A DNA stretch of 64,000 nt, taken from contig CM066297.1 of assembly GCA_033816765.1 (NCBI GenBank), positions 1,172,573-1,236,572 on the forward strand, written 5' to 3'. The DNA is from Nothopassalora personata. Lineage: Eukaryota > Ascomycota > Dothideomycetes > Mycosphaerellales > Mycosphaerellaceae. Position 1 is the stretch's first letter. The number at the start of each line of letters is the position of its first letter. This document shows positions 28,421-39,930 of the stretch, one piece after another. The notes beneath the pieces were generated by a model. The model searched no databases and had not been told where the DNA came from. It worked only from the letters and a program-made list of their open reading frames with translations. The position numbers and the translations under genes were made by a program.

Positions 28421-30022
28421 TCATTTGCGTAACTTGTTGCGTAGCTTGTCCTTGCAATCTTGAACGGCCTTGGCTTTCCGCGCTTGAATGGTGGATTGAT
28501 GGGCTGCAACTTCTAGAGCCAGGGCTTCCTTCTGTTGCTGTATGAAGGCCGTTTGCTCTGCACCGGACATCCCTAGAAATGAATCTGGATCTTTGGTCTT
28601 CCTAGCGGACCTAGATGACTTATTTTGAACCCGGCGTCTCGTCGTAACATCTTTCATATCACCTTCGCGTTGCCGCGATCTCGTGTTCGTGCGAGGCTTC
28701 GCAGGACTTTTACTTCTGCTCTTGCCCCTAGAACGAGGATCCTCCGGTCCTGGAATCGTGCTTTGGCCGCGCGTAAATGGGTCATGACCGCAAATGTCCC
28801 GGCGCTCGACTGAAGTGACGGTGGCGATTGTATCCACTGTAGTGAAGGGTATGGCGAGCTTTGCTTTGGCAAGAAAGTCAATGCTCATTAGTTGAAGCCA
28901 TAGCGCTTTGTCCCAGTACTGGTATTGATCGGCGGTCCGGATATGGGACGAGTACCACGCTCGAAGGCTGGCAAGGATGGATCTAATGGGCTCCTTCAAG
29001 TTCTTCTGGTAAAATTCCTCAATCTGATCGATGTGGCTTGCCGCAGGATGTGCGAAGTTTCTTCTGGCTTCGAAGTCGTTTTCATCCAACGTATCGTTAT
29101 AGCGATCCAGGCACTCCAGCTCCTGATCGACCTTGACGGCTGCGCTAATAAACCAGTGGCCGTAAGTCTCGGAGGCGTACACCAATGCCGTGAGAATAGT
29201 ACGCAGGGCGCGGCACATGTCTGGAACCAGATCTATGAGTTCTGAATATTTTGGCCATACCAAGAATTCTGTGACCCGCTCTTCGTACAGCTTGGACGCC
29301 ATATAATCTTCTTCGCCGGCTTCAAATTTGGCTAAGAGTACTATGCCAGTGTGGAGTAGCGACGCGAGTACAGCGTCCGCTGTTGATGTGAGGTATGGGG
29401 GAATGTAGGTAAGCAGCTTGTCCTTGAGGCGGTTCCACGCGCTTTTTACACTAGGCCAGGTACCCGAGGCATGGCGAGATACACAGAGTGTGTCGAATAG
29501 CGACTGTTCCGTGACGCGGGGATCGGTTTGGTGATGCTCGCCTCTGTCAAGGGGCCACCAGCCACCGATGCAGCCCTGATTATCGAAGGGCGTATGAATG
29601 CGGTCTGGCTTCTTTGCCGATCCCACAGTGCTATACAAGGGCGACGGCGAGCCTCTGTCTAGCTGGGGCATCCGCGGTAGTCGTTGGCACTGCTTCGGCC
29701 AGGCCAAAGCACCATGAAGGTCTGTGTGGGCTGTCTGAAACAAGTCCCGCTATGTTGCAGATCAGCATGGATTTGGATGTTGCGGAAAGTCGATGGACAA
29801 GCTTACATCGGAACACAAATCTGCAGCCAAAATTTCGTTGCCCATCGCAAGAGCGATTCCACCAGCCCCCTGACAGGACTCAGTAGACCCACGATGTACA
29901 CGGCGCGCACACCAAGCATTGTCAGGATCTGCAAGGTCATGAGGTCCAGAAACATCTTGACTGAGGGGGGCGGCGTCATGTGGCAGCTCTTCTCGCAGCT
30001 CCACAGTTCTTGACGCTGGCAA
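28421..30022 (-). CDS. Unrecognised helical protein with basic C terminus, 5' end unresolved
   Basis: No family recognised. The main exon runs 29749-28421. It joins in phase 0 to an upstream exon ending at 29807 across a 57-nt intron (GTAAGC...CATAG), giving GNEILAADLCSD-RDLFQTAHTDLHG. The upstream exon stays open to beyond 30022, but that frame has no convincing ATG. The real start may lie in another frame near 30209 behind a further intron that I could not place. The central part is helical and Trp/Tyr-rich (SYSSHIRTADQYQYWDKALW-like) with few low-complexity stretches, suggesting a folded domain. The C-terminal 120 residues are Arg/Lys/Ser-rich (RSRGKSRSKSPAKPRTNTRS) and end in a coiled-coil-like helix, so nucleic-acid contact is conceivable. 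There is no signal peptide or membrane segment. Confidence 0.55.
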
Positions 30023-31997
30023 CTGGTCGGGACTCTGTGCGACCGCCAGCAGCGTCTCTAATGTTTCTGTAGGCTGAGCGTAGAGGAGAGGAGTCGCCGT
30101 ACGGAGCCTTGTAGCTCTGTCGGCGAGGAGTCTCGATATTGGTTGATCGTGTGTTGCGGGCCTTCCGGTCGCATTCCAGGCTTGTGGTGATCATTGGGAT
30201 TTCGAGCATCTTGTCAGGAGCAGCGTGATAGATCGAACTTCAGTAACGTCTGAATTTGTTTCTAGTATCTCTTATGCTCAATGCGCTCAGGATCTCAAAG
30301 TGCGCTTCCGCAGACGTCCGAGGCGGTAGTGTTACAGGACGAGTCGTGGTGTCTCTATTAGGTGGTGGAGCAAGCAGGAGAGAGCCTGCAGGGCCAGAGG
30401 TCCGATGGTCAAATATGGGATGAAGGGCTGACGAAGGCGCGTCAAGCGGTGATGCAGCGAGACGGGCCAGATTGCGGTGCAGCAGGCGAAACCAGGGCCT
30501 CCGTGGGGATGGAAGTGCCCGCGTGTGGGGACCATCGCACGAACTAGCTGGATCGCGGGTTTGAAGTCATCTTCATCATGGCGGTGGTGTGACCAGTGGC
30601 TAAGGTCGGCAATTTGGTTGCTGTCGAAGGTATCGCCAGCGGGAACCACTGGCAAGAATTAAGCAAAGCAGAGGGCAACGCCCAGGACCATGTACAATGA
30701 CAATAGCACATCGCATAGCCAGTCTTATCGTTCAGAGACGGAGGGTGGTAATCATGCCGGCCGTGATGGTGCTGTATTTCGATAAAGCATGCCGAGTGTT
30801 CGGGCCGATCGGGTCCAAGTTCGGTAAGTACACTTTAGACATCGGGTCGTTGTATGTGGTGGGAAAACTGTATCGCAGCAGTCGATCGATGGAAATGCAA
30901 CGAATGTGCATCCTGCATTATCTGTACAAGGGAATCGGATTCGCCAGTGGTCGGTTCGCCGAATCTCTACAGCGAGTTTGCATCTTGTGTCGCGAACTCC
31001 AGGTCCTATGCTCTGCCCGGCGGATTGTAGCTCGCGGCGGAGACAATGAACCGGTATCGAAATTCTTAAGCAGAATAGCTGCATGATCACGTCCTGCAGT
31101 ACATATCATACCGGCACGCATTGTCGCGGTCAAATCCTGTGGACGAGGGGTCCCGGACGGTCATTACAGTAGCCTCAATGGCGCTGCTCAGCCACTGGAC
31201 AATCGATCCCTTTGCGCTGACGATCCTTTGTTCACGAAGGGGCAATGCGCCATGAAGTGGACGGTAAGTGTCTAATAATGCACTCCGTGATCGACGAATG
31301 CGCCTAGTTCGCAAGTTGTGAAGCGTCTCATGAGAAGCCGTGCATCTCTCACGAATGGGTGTGCAGGATCTCTTCTCGCACTGCCAACGTTCTAGGTCTG
31401 CAGCTAAGAGCTCGCCGGTGGACATATACAAGTGACTATCGCTGTTGCCATTGCGATGATGGTGTTGTGCTGGTCCGATGCGAGTGCCTCCCATTTCTCT
31501 CGACATCTTAGGCACTTGAAGTCTGGTAGATTGTGCCGCCCGTGATGGGTACGTGTAGATGCACCTCTTCCAGAATATACACTACAGTGGCTGCCCGTTA
31601 ATGCCGACAAGTTTGATGCACGTTTGCCGCAATGCAAGGAGACGTAAGGACGCTATATCAGTAAGCTCAGGAGTGTTGAGGACTGGCGCGGCTGCAATGG
31701 CGATCAGTGGCCTCTGTGCTTGCATTATAGCCATGACCAGTATTGGATCGCCGTGGTAGGTGCGAATTGTCTCAATGCTTGCATGCTTGTGGTCGTTCGC
31801 AAGCACAACTGGAGCGAGCTGCTCACGGGATCTTGAATGTGCCGTGATAAGATGTAAGCACAAGCGTGGAACATAACCATGATCGAGCACGTGGATGTCG
31901 CGTGCTTGAGCTTTCGCCGCTAATTTGATATGCTCAAGACACGTGCTTCGGATAGGAAATGACTTCGAAGTGACGCGCCTCTGGTAATGTTTCGGGT
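30023..31997. other. Intergenic region, about 2 kb, no supported gene
   Basis: Open frames of 107 codons (30332-30655, minus), 129 codons (30697-31086, plus) and 139-142 codons (minus, 31087-32001) are mutually overlapping or lack any domain. The first has a codable His/Pro-rich stretch but no start or splice site I can defend. Confidence 0.45.
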
Positions 31998-33390
31998 TCA
32001 ACTTGGCCTCTGCTGATTCGGTCTGTCAAGTCCACATCGTGACTTAGGAAAGTCCAAGAGCTGTAGTATCTCGTGGTCTTCAGGGAGTAATCTATCGAGA
32101 TAGATGCATATCGCTTGACACTCGAATTGAGCACGCCGCCTCAACCACCAAGCATCGTACGGGATAAGTTTCGCGTACCACCACGATAGTAGAAGCAGAG
32201 CTGCAGGATCTTTAGCTTTGACCAGGTTGGCATAGTCTGGCTCCATATGTCCGATGAAAGAGAGGAACCACATAATGGTCGAGTGGCTTGGCTCAATTGG
32301 GACGAGGCGCTCCAGAATCGAAGCGGCAGCATGGTAAGGGCACTTTGTGACCCCTTCTCGCTGAGTTCGATCCATATTGTACAGCTTGATCACAAAGGAG
32401 AAAAGCCTGTCCAGCTCCGGGTCACAAAGTCTCCTGTTGCCATCGTCTTTCCTGTTCTGCTCGATCTCAATGGCGGGTCGAAAGGCACTCGTTACCCTGA
32501 GCGGGTTGGACAGCTTCCAGACTTCCTTCTTGCCCTCACTCATCTTCAGCCAGTCAAGATCACAGAACCCTGGGATCTGAAGTGGCCAGGCTTCCTCTGC
32601 CTTCGTTGCTTCGATGCTGGCGAAAGCTGAGGCACCGAGAATAGCAGCTGTAGCCCACATGGCGTCCTTGACTTCCTCCTCGAGCGGTGCAGTGAGTCTG
32701 TTGCCGAAAAATGCGGCTGCATGGTAACCGTGGAAAGCCTCAGCGGAAGAAGGCTTGGTGCCTAGCGGATCGTAAAGATAACGATCATGCATCAATGTGA
32801 ACCTCAGTGCAGCATGCAACGCAAACGAAAAGTTGGCAGCAGACTCTGTCATTACCTTCTGGTAGATTCCGACAGAATCTGCGGTGCCTATTGACAGTAT
32901 AGTGCGATTGCGAAACTTCCAGAGCAGGTCAACGTGAGCTTTCGTGATGTAGCAGAAGTCAGATCCCAGAGTGACATCATCAACATGGAGATACAAAGGC
33001 GTGTCCAGGAGACCATTGATAAGATCTTCTACGCTGTCTGAACTTTCGGGGGGCGTAGGAAGTGCTGCGGCCTGTGGTATCGCGACTTGGAAGGAGCCCA
33101 CGCCGGAGAAGTGCAGCTCAGAGGATTGCGCGCTGTAGTCGCAGGCCACGCGAAATGAGATGCCTGAACATGTCAGTCTTCGGTCCTGCATTCCATCGTA
33201 CTTCATGCGTCCTTACACTTCTGGCATTTTGGCTTAGTCTCATCACACTACACCAGTCAGTAAGGGAAGTTTCAAGGTGTGCCAATATGGGCTCAGATGC
33301 CTTGACGCGTCGCAGCTTGCAGTTTCCGCAGCCTTGCCGAGACTTGGTATGTGCTTTACGCTTTCTACTAGCGTCGGTCGCTGTTGGCAT
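31998..33390 (-). CDS. Zn2Cys6 fungal transcription factor, 428 aa
   Basis: A binuclear zinc-cluster DNA-binding regulator. Exons are 33390-33301, 33247-33217 and 33163-31998, giving 429 codons with stop. When spliced, the zinc cluster reads CGNCKLRRVK, CDETKPKC and QKCISFRVAC, i.e. exact C-x2-C-x6-C-x6-C-x2-C-x6-C spacing, which fixes both introns. Intron 2 is a normal GTAAGG...CAG with branch GACTGAC. Intron 1 must start with GC (GCATCT) to keep the spacing: a GC-AG intron. The remaining 370 residues form a helical regulatory domain ending WWYAKLIPYDAWWLRRRAQF then ECQAICIYLDRLLPEDHE, similar to the C terminus of sterol-uptake (Upc2)-like and related fungal factors. In-frame ATGs upstream (to 33462) could extend the N terminus. 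Target genes are unknown; it is divergent from ornithine aminotransferase. Confidence 0.88.
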
Positions 33391-33852
33391 CCTCGGCTCG
33401 CGTGTCGGTGCGAAGTGAATGCTCGTCCCATGCATCTGCTCGCTGCGACTGAGCGGCATCATTCAAGCGAAGCCGGCGGGCCACTTGCTGAGCCGAGCCC
33501 TGCTTCCGGCTAGTCACGCTCATTCCATTACCCAACGCCGGTGATAGCCGTTGGTCTTGTGGAGCGACGCTGTGCATGTGATGGCCATCGAACCTGCGTT
33601 TCTACCAACGCTAAATCGCTAAGTACAGGCATAGTCTATTCCTGCGCTTCACAATCAACACCGAATATTGAGCCCCACCGAGGACCATCTCGGGGCAACA
33701 CATGACGAGATTTGGGCTGATGGTCTGCTGCCCGCAAGCGCAAATGCAGGTCCGGTCATCCTGGGAATGTGGAAAAGTCTAAGTATCGACGTGTTCTTTA
33801 CGCTTTACGCTCCATTCACCACATCAACACCAGCAAGAACGGAGATCACAAC
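33391..33852. promoter_or_regulatory. Divergent promoter of the Zn2Cys6 factor and ornithine aminotransferase
   Basis: A 462-nt spacer. The last 30 nt before 33853 are CA-rich (CACCACATCAACACCAGC-like), a common fungal 5' leader. An in-frame ATG at 33769 could add 28 residues to the aminotransferase. Confidence 0.45.
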
Positions 33853-35295
33853 ATGGCGCCAAGCGCAATTAGGCCAGAGACGAACGGCCACGCGAATGGC
33901 ACGAACGGCAGTCTGAACGCCAAAGCGACCTCTTTCGAGCCTCAGCACCCAGCCTCAGGCTACCATGCCGCATCCTCAAGCCAGGCAATTTCCTCCGAGT
34001 CTGCCTACGCTGCACACAACTACCACCCGCTGCCCATCGTCTTCTCCAAGGCACAGGGCTCTTCGGTGTGGGATCCAGAGGGCAAGCACTACCTCGACTT
34101 CCTCTCAGCATATTCGGCGGTCAACCAAGGGCACTGCCACCCCAAACTCATCCAGGCGTTGACCGATCAAGCCTCTCGCTTGACACTCTCCAGCCGAGCA
34201 TTCTACAACGATGTCTTTCCAGTATTTGCAGAGAAGATTACAAAGATGATGGGCTTCGACATGGTACTCCCCATGAACACAGGAGCAGAGGCAGTGGAGA
34301 CTGCAGTCAAGGTCGCGCGAAAGTGGGGCTACAAAGTGAAGGGCATACCACAGGACAAGGCACTGGTGTTTGGTGTGCAGGAGAACTTCCACGGCAGGAC
34401 TTTTGCTGCAATCACACTATCGTCCGACCCAGAAAGCAGAGACAACTACGGCCCATACCTTCCCAACATCGGGGCCGTCTGTCCTTCAACCGGCAAACCA
34501 ATCCCATTCGGCGATATCCAGGCTCTTGAAGAGGCGCTTGACAAGCACGGCGAAGAGACAGCGGCATTCTTGGTCGAGCCAATACAAGGTGAAGCTGGCA
34601 TTGTGGTGCCACACGAGGACTACCTGCGAAAGGCACGCGAACTCTGCACGAAGCACAATGTCTTGTTGATCTGCGACGAGATTCAAACAGGTATCGCGCG
34701 TACGGGCAAGATGCTGTGCCACGAGTGGAGCGGCATCAAGCCAGACCTTGTTCTTCTTGGCAAGGCCATCTCGGGCGGCATGTACCCAGTGTCTTGCGTT
34801 CTTGGCTCGAAGGAAGTCATGCTCACAATCGAGCCTGGCACGCACGGCAGCACCTACGGTGGCAATCCACTTGGAAGTGCTGTGGCGATTAAGGCTCTCG
34901 AGATCGTTGAAGAGGAGAACCTCGTGCAGCTGGCTCAAGAGCTCGGTGAGGTCTTCCGCAACGGTCTTCGTGACATCCAGTCAAGAGCTCCCATGATCGA
35001 GACCATCCGTGGCAAGGGCCTGCTCAACGCTATTGTCATTGACGAGTCCAAGACTGGCGGACACAGCGCTTGGGACCTGTGCATGCTCATGAAGGAGAAG
35101 GGTCTGCTCGCTAAGCCAACACACCAGAACATCATCCGACTCGCACCACCGCTTGTCATCAGCGAAGATGAGATCAAGAGTGCACTCAGCATCATCGAGG
35201 CGGCTGTCAAGGAGCTTCCTAGCTTACAGGGCGAGAAGGAGAAGAAGGTCATCCCACCTGGCGAGAAGAACGTTCATATAGGCGTTGATAACTGA
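33853..35295 (+). CDS. Ornithine aminotransferase, 480 aa
   Basis: A PLP-dependent class III aminotransferase converting ornithine and 2-oxoglutarate to glutamate-5-semialdehyde and glutamate (arginine catabolism; yeast CAR2). Single exon. Motifs in order: [57 protein letters not shown] around the PLP phosphate loop, [41 protein letters not shown] with the Asp that contacts the pyridine nitrogen, [14 protein letters not shown] with the Schiff-base Lys, and [17 protein letters not shown]. The N terminus is a 40-50 residue Ser/Asn/Ala-rich tail. I chose 33853 (ACAACATGG context); residues from the upstream ATG look non-conserved. No mitochondrial presequence is obvious, consistent with a cytosolic fungal enzyme. 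Confidence 0.95.
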   Translation: MAPSAIRPETNGHANGTNGSLNAKATSFEPQHPASGYHAASSSQAISSESAYAAHNYHPLPIVFSKAQGSSVWDPEGKHYLDFLSAYSAVNQGHCHPKLIQALTDQASRLTLSSRAFYNDVFPVFAEKITKMMGFDMVLPMNTGAEAVETAVKVARKWGYKVKGIPQDKALVFGVQENFHGRTFAAITLSSDPESRDNYGPYLPNIGAVCPSTGKPIPFGDIQALEEALDKHGEETAAFLVEPIQGEAGIVVPHEDYLRKARELCTKHNVLLICDEIQTGIARTGKMLCHEWSGIKPDLVLLGKAISGGMYPVSCVLGSKEVMLTIEPGTHGSTYGGNPLGSAVAIKALEIVEEENLVQLAQELGEVFRNGLRDIQSRAPMIETIRGKGLLNAIVIDESKTGGHSAWDLCMLMKEKGLLAKPTHQNIIRLAPPLVISEDEIKSALSIIEAAVKELPSLQGEKEKKVIPPGEKNVHIGVDN

Positions 35296-35658
35296 GACGG
35301 GCTCTGCAGTGTCATGCTAGGGCATTCATGCCTTACGATACACGGCAAGTGACGCATTACGATTGGGATGGGAGTGCTTACTTTTTCAAGAGCATTCTGT
35401 CTAGAGCTAGATGCTAGATACCCTTTTGATAACGTACAGTCCGCGAGGACTAGAATTGAGCACGCAAGCGTGTATTGGTCCTGTACTGACGCGTATCTAC
35501 TCGTACCTGCATATACTGATGCAAATGTGTTTAAAGTAGTCGTTGCAATCGGTTCCCTATGAGTCGGGCACTCATGCTATGCGACTGCGTTAGCCGGCTG
35601 TTGGAACCCTGTCGATCGTGAACTTGGGCAAAAGCGGGGCGAGTGTTGCAACAGCAAC
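35296..35658. other. Intergenic spacer, nothing recognised
   Basis: A 363-nt region between two genes on the same strand; presumed terminator of the aminotransferase and promoter of the hydrolase. Confidence 0.5.
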
Positions 35659-36822
35659 ATGGGCGGAAAGACGTTGTTGATTCAACTCTTACTCCTCAAC
35701 ACTTCGTTAGTACTGTACCAAGAGACTGGCAGAATGCTGTCGCCAATCCAGATTGTCCTGCTCGCCATCACGGTCGTCCGTTATGGAGGACTCGCAGTGG
35801 CACTACCTGCAGATGGGCAAACAGTCAGAGTTGACAACAACCATATGCAAAAACCATTGTACACCGAGCCATGGCAGACGATGCCGCCACCACCTCCCCT
35901 TCCACGCTCGAACTATAACGGAACCGTCCCTATTAATGGCATTGAGCTCTGGTACGCCACCTTTGGTGCCGACCTTGCTGAGACACAAGCCAACAACGAG
36001 CCTCCACTGGTCTTCCTCCACGGCGGCTACGCCAACAGCGAGTACTGGTCAAACCAGATTCTTCACCTCCAGAATTCAGGCCTGAGCCTCATCGCAATCG
36101 ACTCACGTGCTCAAGGCCGCTCTTCTGACGACACTACGAGACCCCTCACATACGACGCCATGACACTGGACGCTATCGCCCTAATGGATTATCTCAACAT
36201 CTCCAGCTTCTCCGTCGTAGGCTGGTCCGACGGAGGCATCATCGGCCTTGACCTGGCCATGAACTACAGCTCCCGCGTCGAGAAGCTGTTCTGCTTTGGC
36301 GGCTCGTACGTCCCGTCCAACATCAACAAGACTGTAGAAGATGCGCCAACTTGGAAGACGTATATGGACTGGGTCAAGAAGGACTTTGACCGGCTTTCAC
36401 CAAGTAATGGCACTTATGATGAAATGAGTGATCGCCTGTCCACGATGTGGAACACCGAGCCTGTGTGGAACGCTACGGCTTTCCAGAACATCCCAAGTGT
36501 GTTCGAGGTAGCCGAGGCGCCGTTGGTGTGGATCGTTGATGGCGACAGCGAGGAAGCAGTGAATAGAGATGTACCTGAGACGATGTTCAACTGGGTGCGT
36601 CGGTCCTCTTCGAATGGAATCGATCTGTATTATTTGCGAGATTGGCGCTGACATGAGCAGATTTGGGGCTCTTCTCGGGTTATTCTACCAGGCGTAAGCC
36701 ACTTTGCGTAAGTCCTTGTTCCTCGACTACAAGCTGCCGCTCACTGAACGTCTCGTAGATTCTTACAAGATCCATGCACCTTCAATGCGATGCTGGACAG
36801 ATTCTTGAGCATCAAGAAATAG
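35659..36822 (+). CDS. Secreted alpha/beta hydrolase, 348 aa (323 aa from the second ATG)
   Basis: An alpha/beta-hydrolase-fold enzyme of the non-haem-peroxidase/epoxide-hydrolase-like type. Exons are 35659-36594, 36661-36707 and 36759-36822, joined in frame (introns 66 and 51 nt). The catalytic triad is visible: Ser in GWSDGGIIGLDLA (nucleophile elbow), Asp in LVWIVDGDSEEAV and His in GVSHFA, the last coded only after splicing exons 2 and 3. The oxyanion-hole HGG is in VFLHGGYANSEYW. The N terminus holds a hydrophobic export signal; translation may start at 35659 or at 35734, where MLSPIQIVLLAITVVRYGG would be a shorter signal peptide. Several N-x-S/T sites (NYNGT, NISS, NYSS) support secretion. 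Substrate unknown. Confidence 0.85.
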
Positions 36823-38849
36823 CAAGTCTGCTTGAGACTTTGCCTCTGCGCACTATTCCTTCCGGTCAAACCTGCAATGCTGGGTCAGCGAGTCCTCACT
36901 GTGATATAGGAGTCGACTCCAAGGACCATTTCCGACTGCGATATCTCGATGCATCTTTTTGGATGACCAATTCAGCTAGCTGCAACAATCTGGCCAGAAC
37001 CAAGTTGACTAGAAACGCCACGCACAATGTCTCCAGAAATGCCACTCCAATGCCTCGTGGCGCCTCATTGCAACGGCGATTGTCCAGACGTCTCGGAGTT
37101 GCTATTGTGGCTGTCGCAATGTCGCTCTATAACACACGACCAATGCTCTGGAGAACAACCTGTTAATACACGTACGGACCACGACTAATTATTCCCAAAT
37201 TCTGTTGAAAATGTGGTCTTCACCACTTCAACATTTACGACTGAACAGTAGGATCAATTCAAATGGCTCCAGTCGCGGCATTGTCGAGCAAGAAAGCCTA
37301 TAGCACAACCTCTCAAATCTGCTCAAGTCATCTCGTACACACAATGACGAATACCTCAATACTGGTCAAACCATTAGCTACTACAACAATCCAGATATTA
37401 TTCACAAAGGGCCTTGCAACGACGAAGCTTCCGAACAAACGGGCTGTAACAACAAGCTGTGAACCATACAAGCCGGCGCCTACTTCAGTGCCACAGCCTC
37501 GAAGGCATGTTCTTGGTTGTGAGTCAGGCCTTCCGCAACCGTGAGAACGAACATTGTAACGTCAACGAGACCTACAGCAACAGCAAACGATCTGCTCGCC
37601 ACTCTCTCTGAACCCAGAGTGTCTCAGTCGTCAAGCAGCAGTATTCGGACTCGAGGTGATGGGAGGTGACCTTCAAGACGTAGGCAAAGTCGTCGCTAGC
37701 ACCATGCAGACTGGTAGCGGCAGTCCATGCCTCGAGATCGTAAGTCTGAGCCGCAGCCCAAGCGATTTTGCACTACTTTACGTGGCCAGTGGATCGGCAT
37801 TCCCCGGTGTCCCGCAGAGGTTTGCATCTATGGAGAGCAACATACTCTTCGCGGCGGATCCAGCCACTGCGGGTGTGACTTCTTACAAAAGCTCTATCGG
37901 TGCTGCAAGGGAGGAATGGCTATAGTCTCTTGTGTATGGACAGTCGGGTGAGGCTGATGGTCTCCAGCACGCTCAATGCAACCCGGAAGTGTATGACTGA
38001 ATTGGCGTCAGCGCTGCTAATGGGACACATTGCACCTGTAGACAGGCAGTCCTGCGAAGCTGGGATTGAGACCTGAAAGCTGAGCTACTTCGGGTTGTAT
38101 GGAAGGAGCAAATGACGATGATGTGTGCTCGGAAACTTGCTGGATAGGAAGCAAGTCCAATCGTCTCGACCTGATGAAGGCAGTCCAGGTCATTGGAAGG
38201 CCCTCCAACTATCAATACCACAACACCGCGATCGAAATCCTCCAGGCGTCAAAAGATGGAAATCTCGTAGAACGCATACGAGCATGAAGCGCCGTGGATG
38301 GTCTGCCACCAAATCTATCGGTACCCAATCTTCACATGCAGACCCTCGGCAGCACTCGCACTAACCTACATATATTTTGACAAACTTATGCTTACCAATC
38401 AAGCAAACAAACTGGTCGCCCCGGCGTAAATAGAATCCAGGGTACAAGATTTGAACAACCCGCAGTGAACGCTCTGCGCAAACAAGACCATAGCGAGTAA
38501 ATCTCCTGCCGAAAGCATTGGAGATTAGGTTGTTCATATCTTGCTGTTTCTTGAACCTTCCAGGACCGGGGGTTTTCTTTTGATGTTTTTGTGGGTGGTG
38601 CGTGTGAGGTTGGTGGGTTCGAAGCTAGGGGTTCGGTGTGTAGATGAGCATTGTTGGCCTTTTGTTTTGCGCGAGAGGCGGAGGTGGAGATTGGAGGATA
38701 TGAATGTATGGCATCAGTCATACCATACGCACGTTGTGATTGCAACCCTTTTTGCACGTGCGCGAAGCATCGCTCCGCCTTCTCCCCCTCCCAAGGTACC
38801 AAACACCTCTCACCTCACAAGTTCTTCACGCCGGGCCATGATCGTCCTC
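36823..38849. other. Decayed region with scattered coding-like fragments
   Basis: About 2 kb in which coding-like stretches switch frame: CLVAPHCNGDCPDVSELLLW (near 37,050), TGQTISYYNNPDIIHKGPCN (near 37,370-37,430) and a Cys-rich end at 37727-37951, with intervening stops. I cannot assemble one intact gene. Downstream, 37,952-38,849 holds only short overlapping frames. Confidence 0.4.
37727..37951 (+). pseudogene. Cysteine-rich 3' fragment of an unidentified gene
   Basis: A 74-codon frame with eight cysteines in its last 60 residues: CTTLRGQWIGIPRCPAEVC, then SHCGCDFLQKLYRCCKGG and a final SCVW. The dense, regularly spaced Cys pattern is typical of small disulfide-rich secreted domains in fungi. 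Its own ATG is not preceded by a signal peptide, and upstream coding-like pieces lie in other frames, so I take it as the end of a larger decayed or unresolved multi-exon gene. Family not recognised. Confidence 0.4.
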
Positions 38850-39660
38850 ACACTGGAACGCTCCGTAAGAACTCAAATCTCGCCCTGCCATCAAGTGTTC
38901 TCTCAAAACACTTGATCAACAACACCTCATCCGGCGTTCGTGTTGCTCGCATAGTACCGATCGTTCTTCCCGCCGTTCGCTTTAGGCGCGACTATCCAAG
39001 TCTCGACCTGGCGGTTAGTGGGGAGAGTTCCCAGGCGCTAGGGCGCATTGTAATCTGTGTCTGGGGCAGGGAAGTGTAAGGGAGCGGCACAGTGTTCAGA
39101 GAGGTGAACGGTGTTCCAGACGCCGAGGACGAGGTTGTCACGAGTAACTGAGGCGAGGGGACACCAGACATTTATGATGGCCCAGCGTGTTTTGGAGAGA
39201 CGATCGTAGCCGTCTGAGTATTCAGGTTGGAAGTAGGTGTGAGCGCCGTCGTAGGATTGGTCTAGACACTCAGTAATAGTGCTTTTGGGAACGAAGTTGA
39301 ACTATTGTGGCATACACGGCTTAGTCTTACCAACGTGGACATTCGTTGTCGTTACTGGAGGCAGGATTTCCAAGGGACTATCGGCTCGGCTCTAGCCTTG
39401 GGATCTGTCAAAGTAGACTCGCGGACCATGTGAGTAGAAGCTGCCGCGTGCGTGGCTCCCGTGCTGTTCTCGTCCCCCCCTGGCACAGGTGGAAGGTAAT
39501 CATTGGGGTACGCACACTCTCTTGAGCATTTCCTCAAGCTGTGGGTATTGCTTCTTCCTGATGCTTGCATCATCTTTGCACGCCGAGAGGTCGACTGGGT
39601 ATTTTCACGACCCAGAACCCATTTCATCGAGTGTATCATCTTCATCACCGCTTCGCATGT
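38850..39660 (-). pseudogene. Pseudogene of an AsaB/CTB9-like (GA4-desaturase/CmcJ-type) hydroxylase/desaturase
   Basis: The minus strand encodes recognisable blocks of this fungal oxidoreductase family: CLDQSYDGAHTYFQPEY, RLSKTRWAIINVWCPLASVT and, farther on, a D-RYYAS segment, then in another frame TPDEVLLIKCFERTLDGRAR. In known members these correspond to the H-x-DQSYD motif, the W-x-IINVWRP block and the YY-x-x-PDEVLLIKCFDS block near the C terminus. Here they are separated by a TAG near 39043, a frameshift near 38945, more stops upstream (39,290-39,610) and a premature end. The usual C-terminal PH-x-AF is lost. Family members act in fungal secondary metabolism, so this may be the trace of a former biosynthetic gene. 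I assign no function to the relic. Confidence 0.6.
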
Positions 39661-39930
39661 CTGTGACCTCAACCGGTACAGAAATCCATTTGTAAGTGGA
39701 GATTACCTGGAGCTATTGGGTCTAATTCCGCTCTCAAGGTGATGCATTTGCCAGATCCGGCCCAAGCGATCTCATTGCGGAAGCCTATGCTCTCGAGTCA
39801 AAGCCACTTCTCTTTGCAGTTCATGCAACCGTATTGCCTTGGCCGATTGAATTCATTACTCGTCTTGAGCCGTGTGTCGTTCGGAAACCATACCGCATTC
39901 TAACCCTGTCATGGCAAACGTCTAGGATTC

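Noticed and set aside
30332..30655. 107-codon minus-strand frame, His/Pro/Leu-rich
   Set aside because: No family match and no defensible start or intron, although the composition is somewhat protein-like. Left uncalled.
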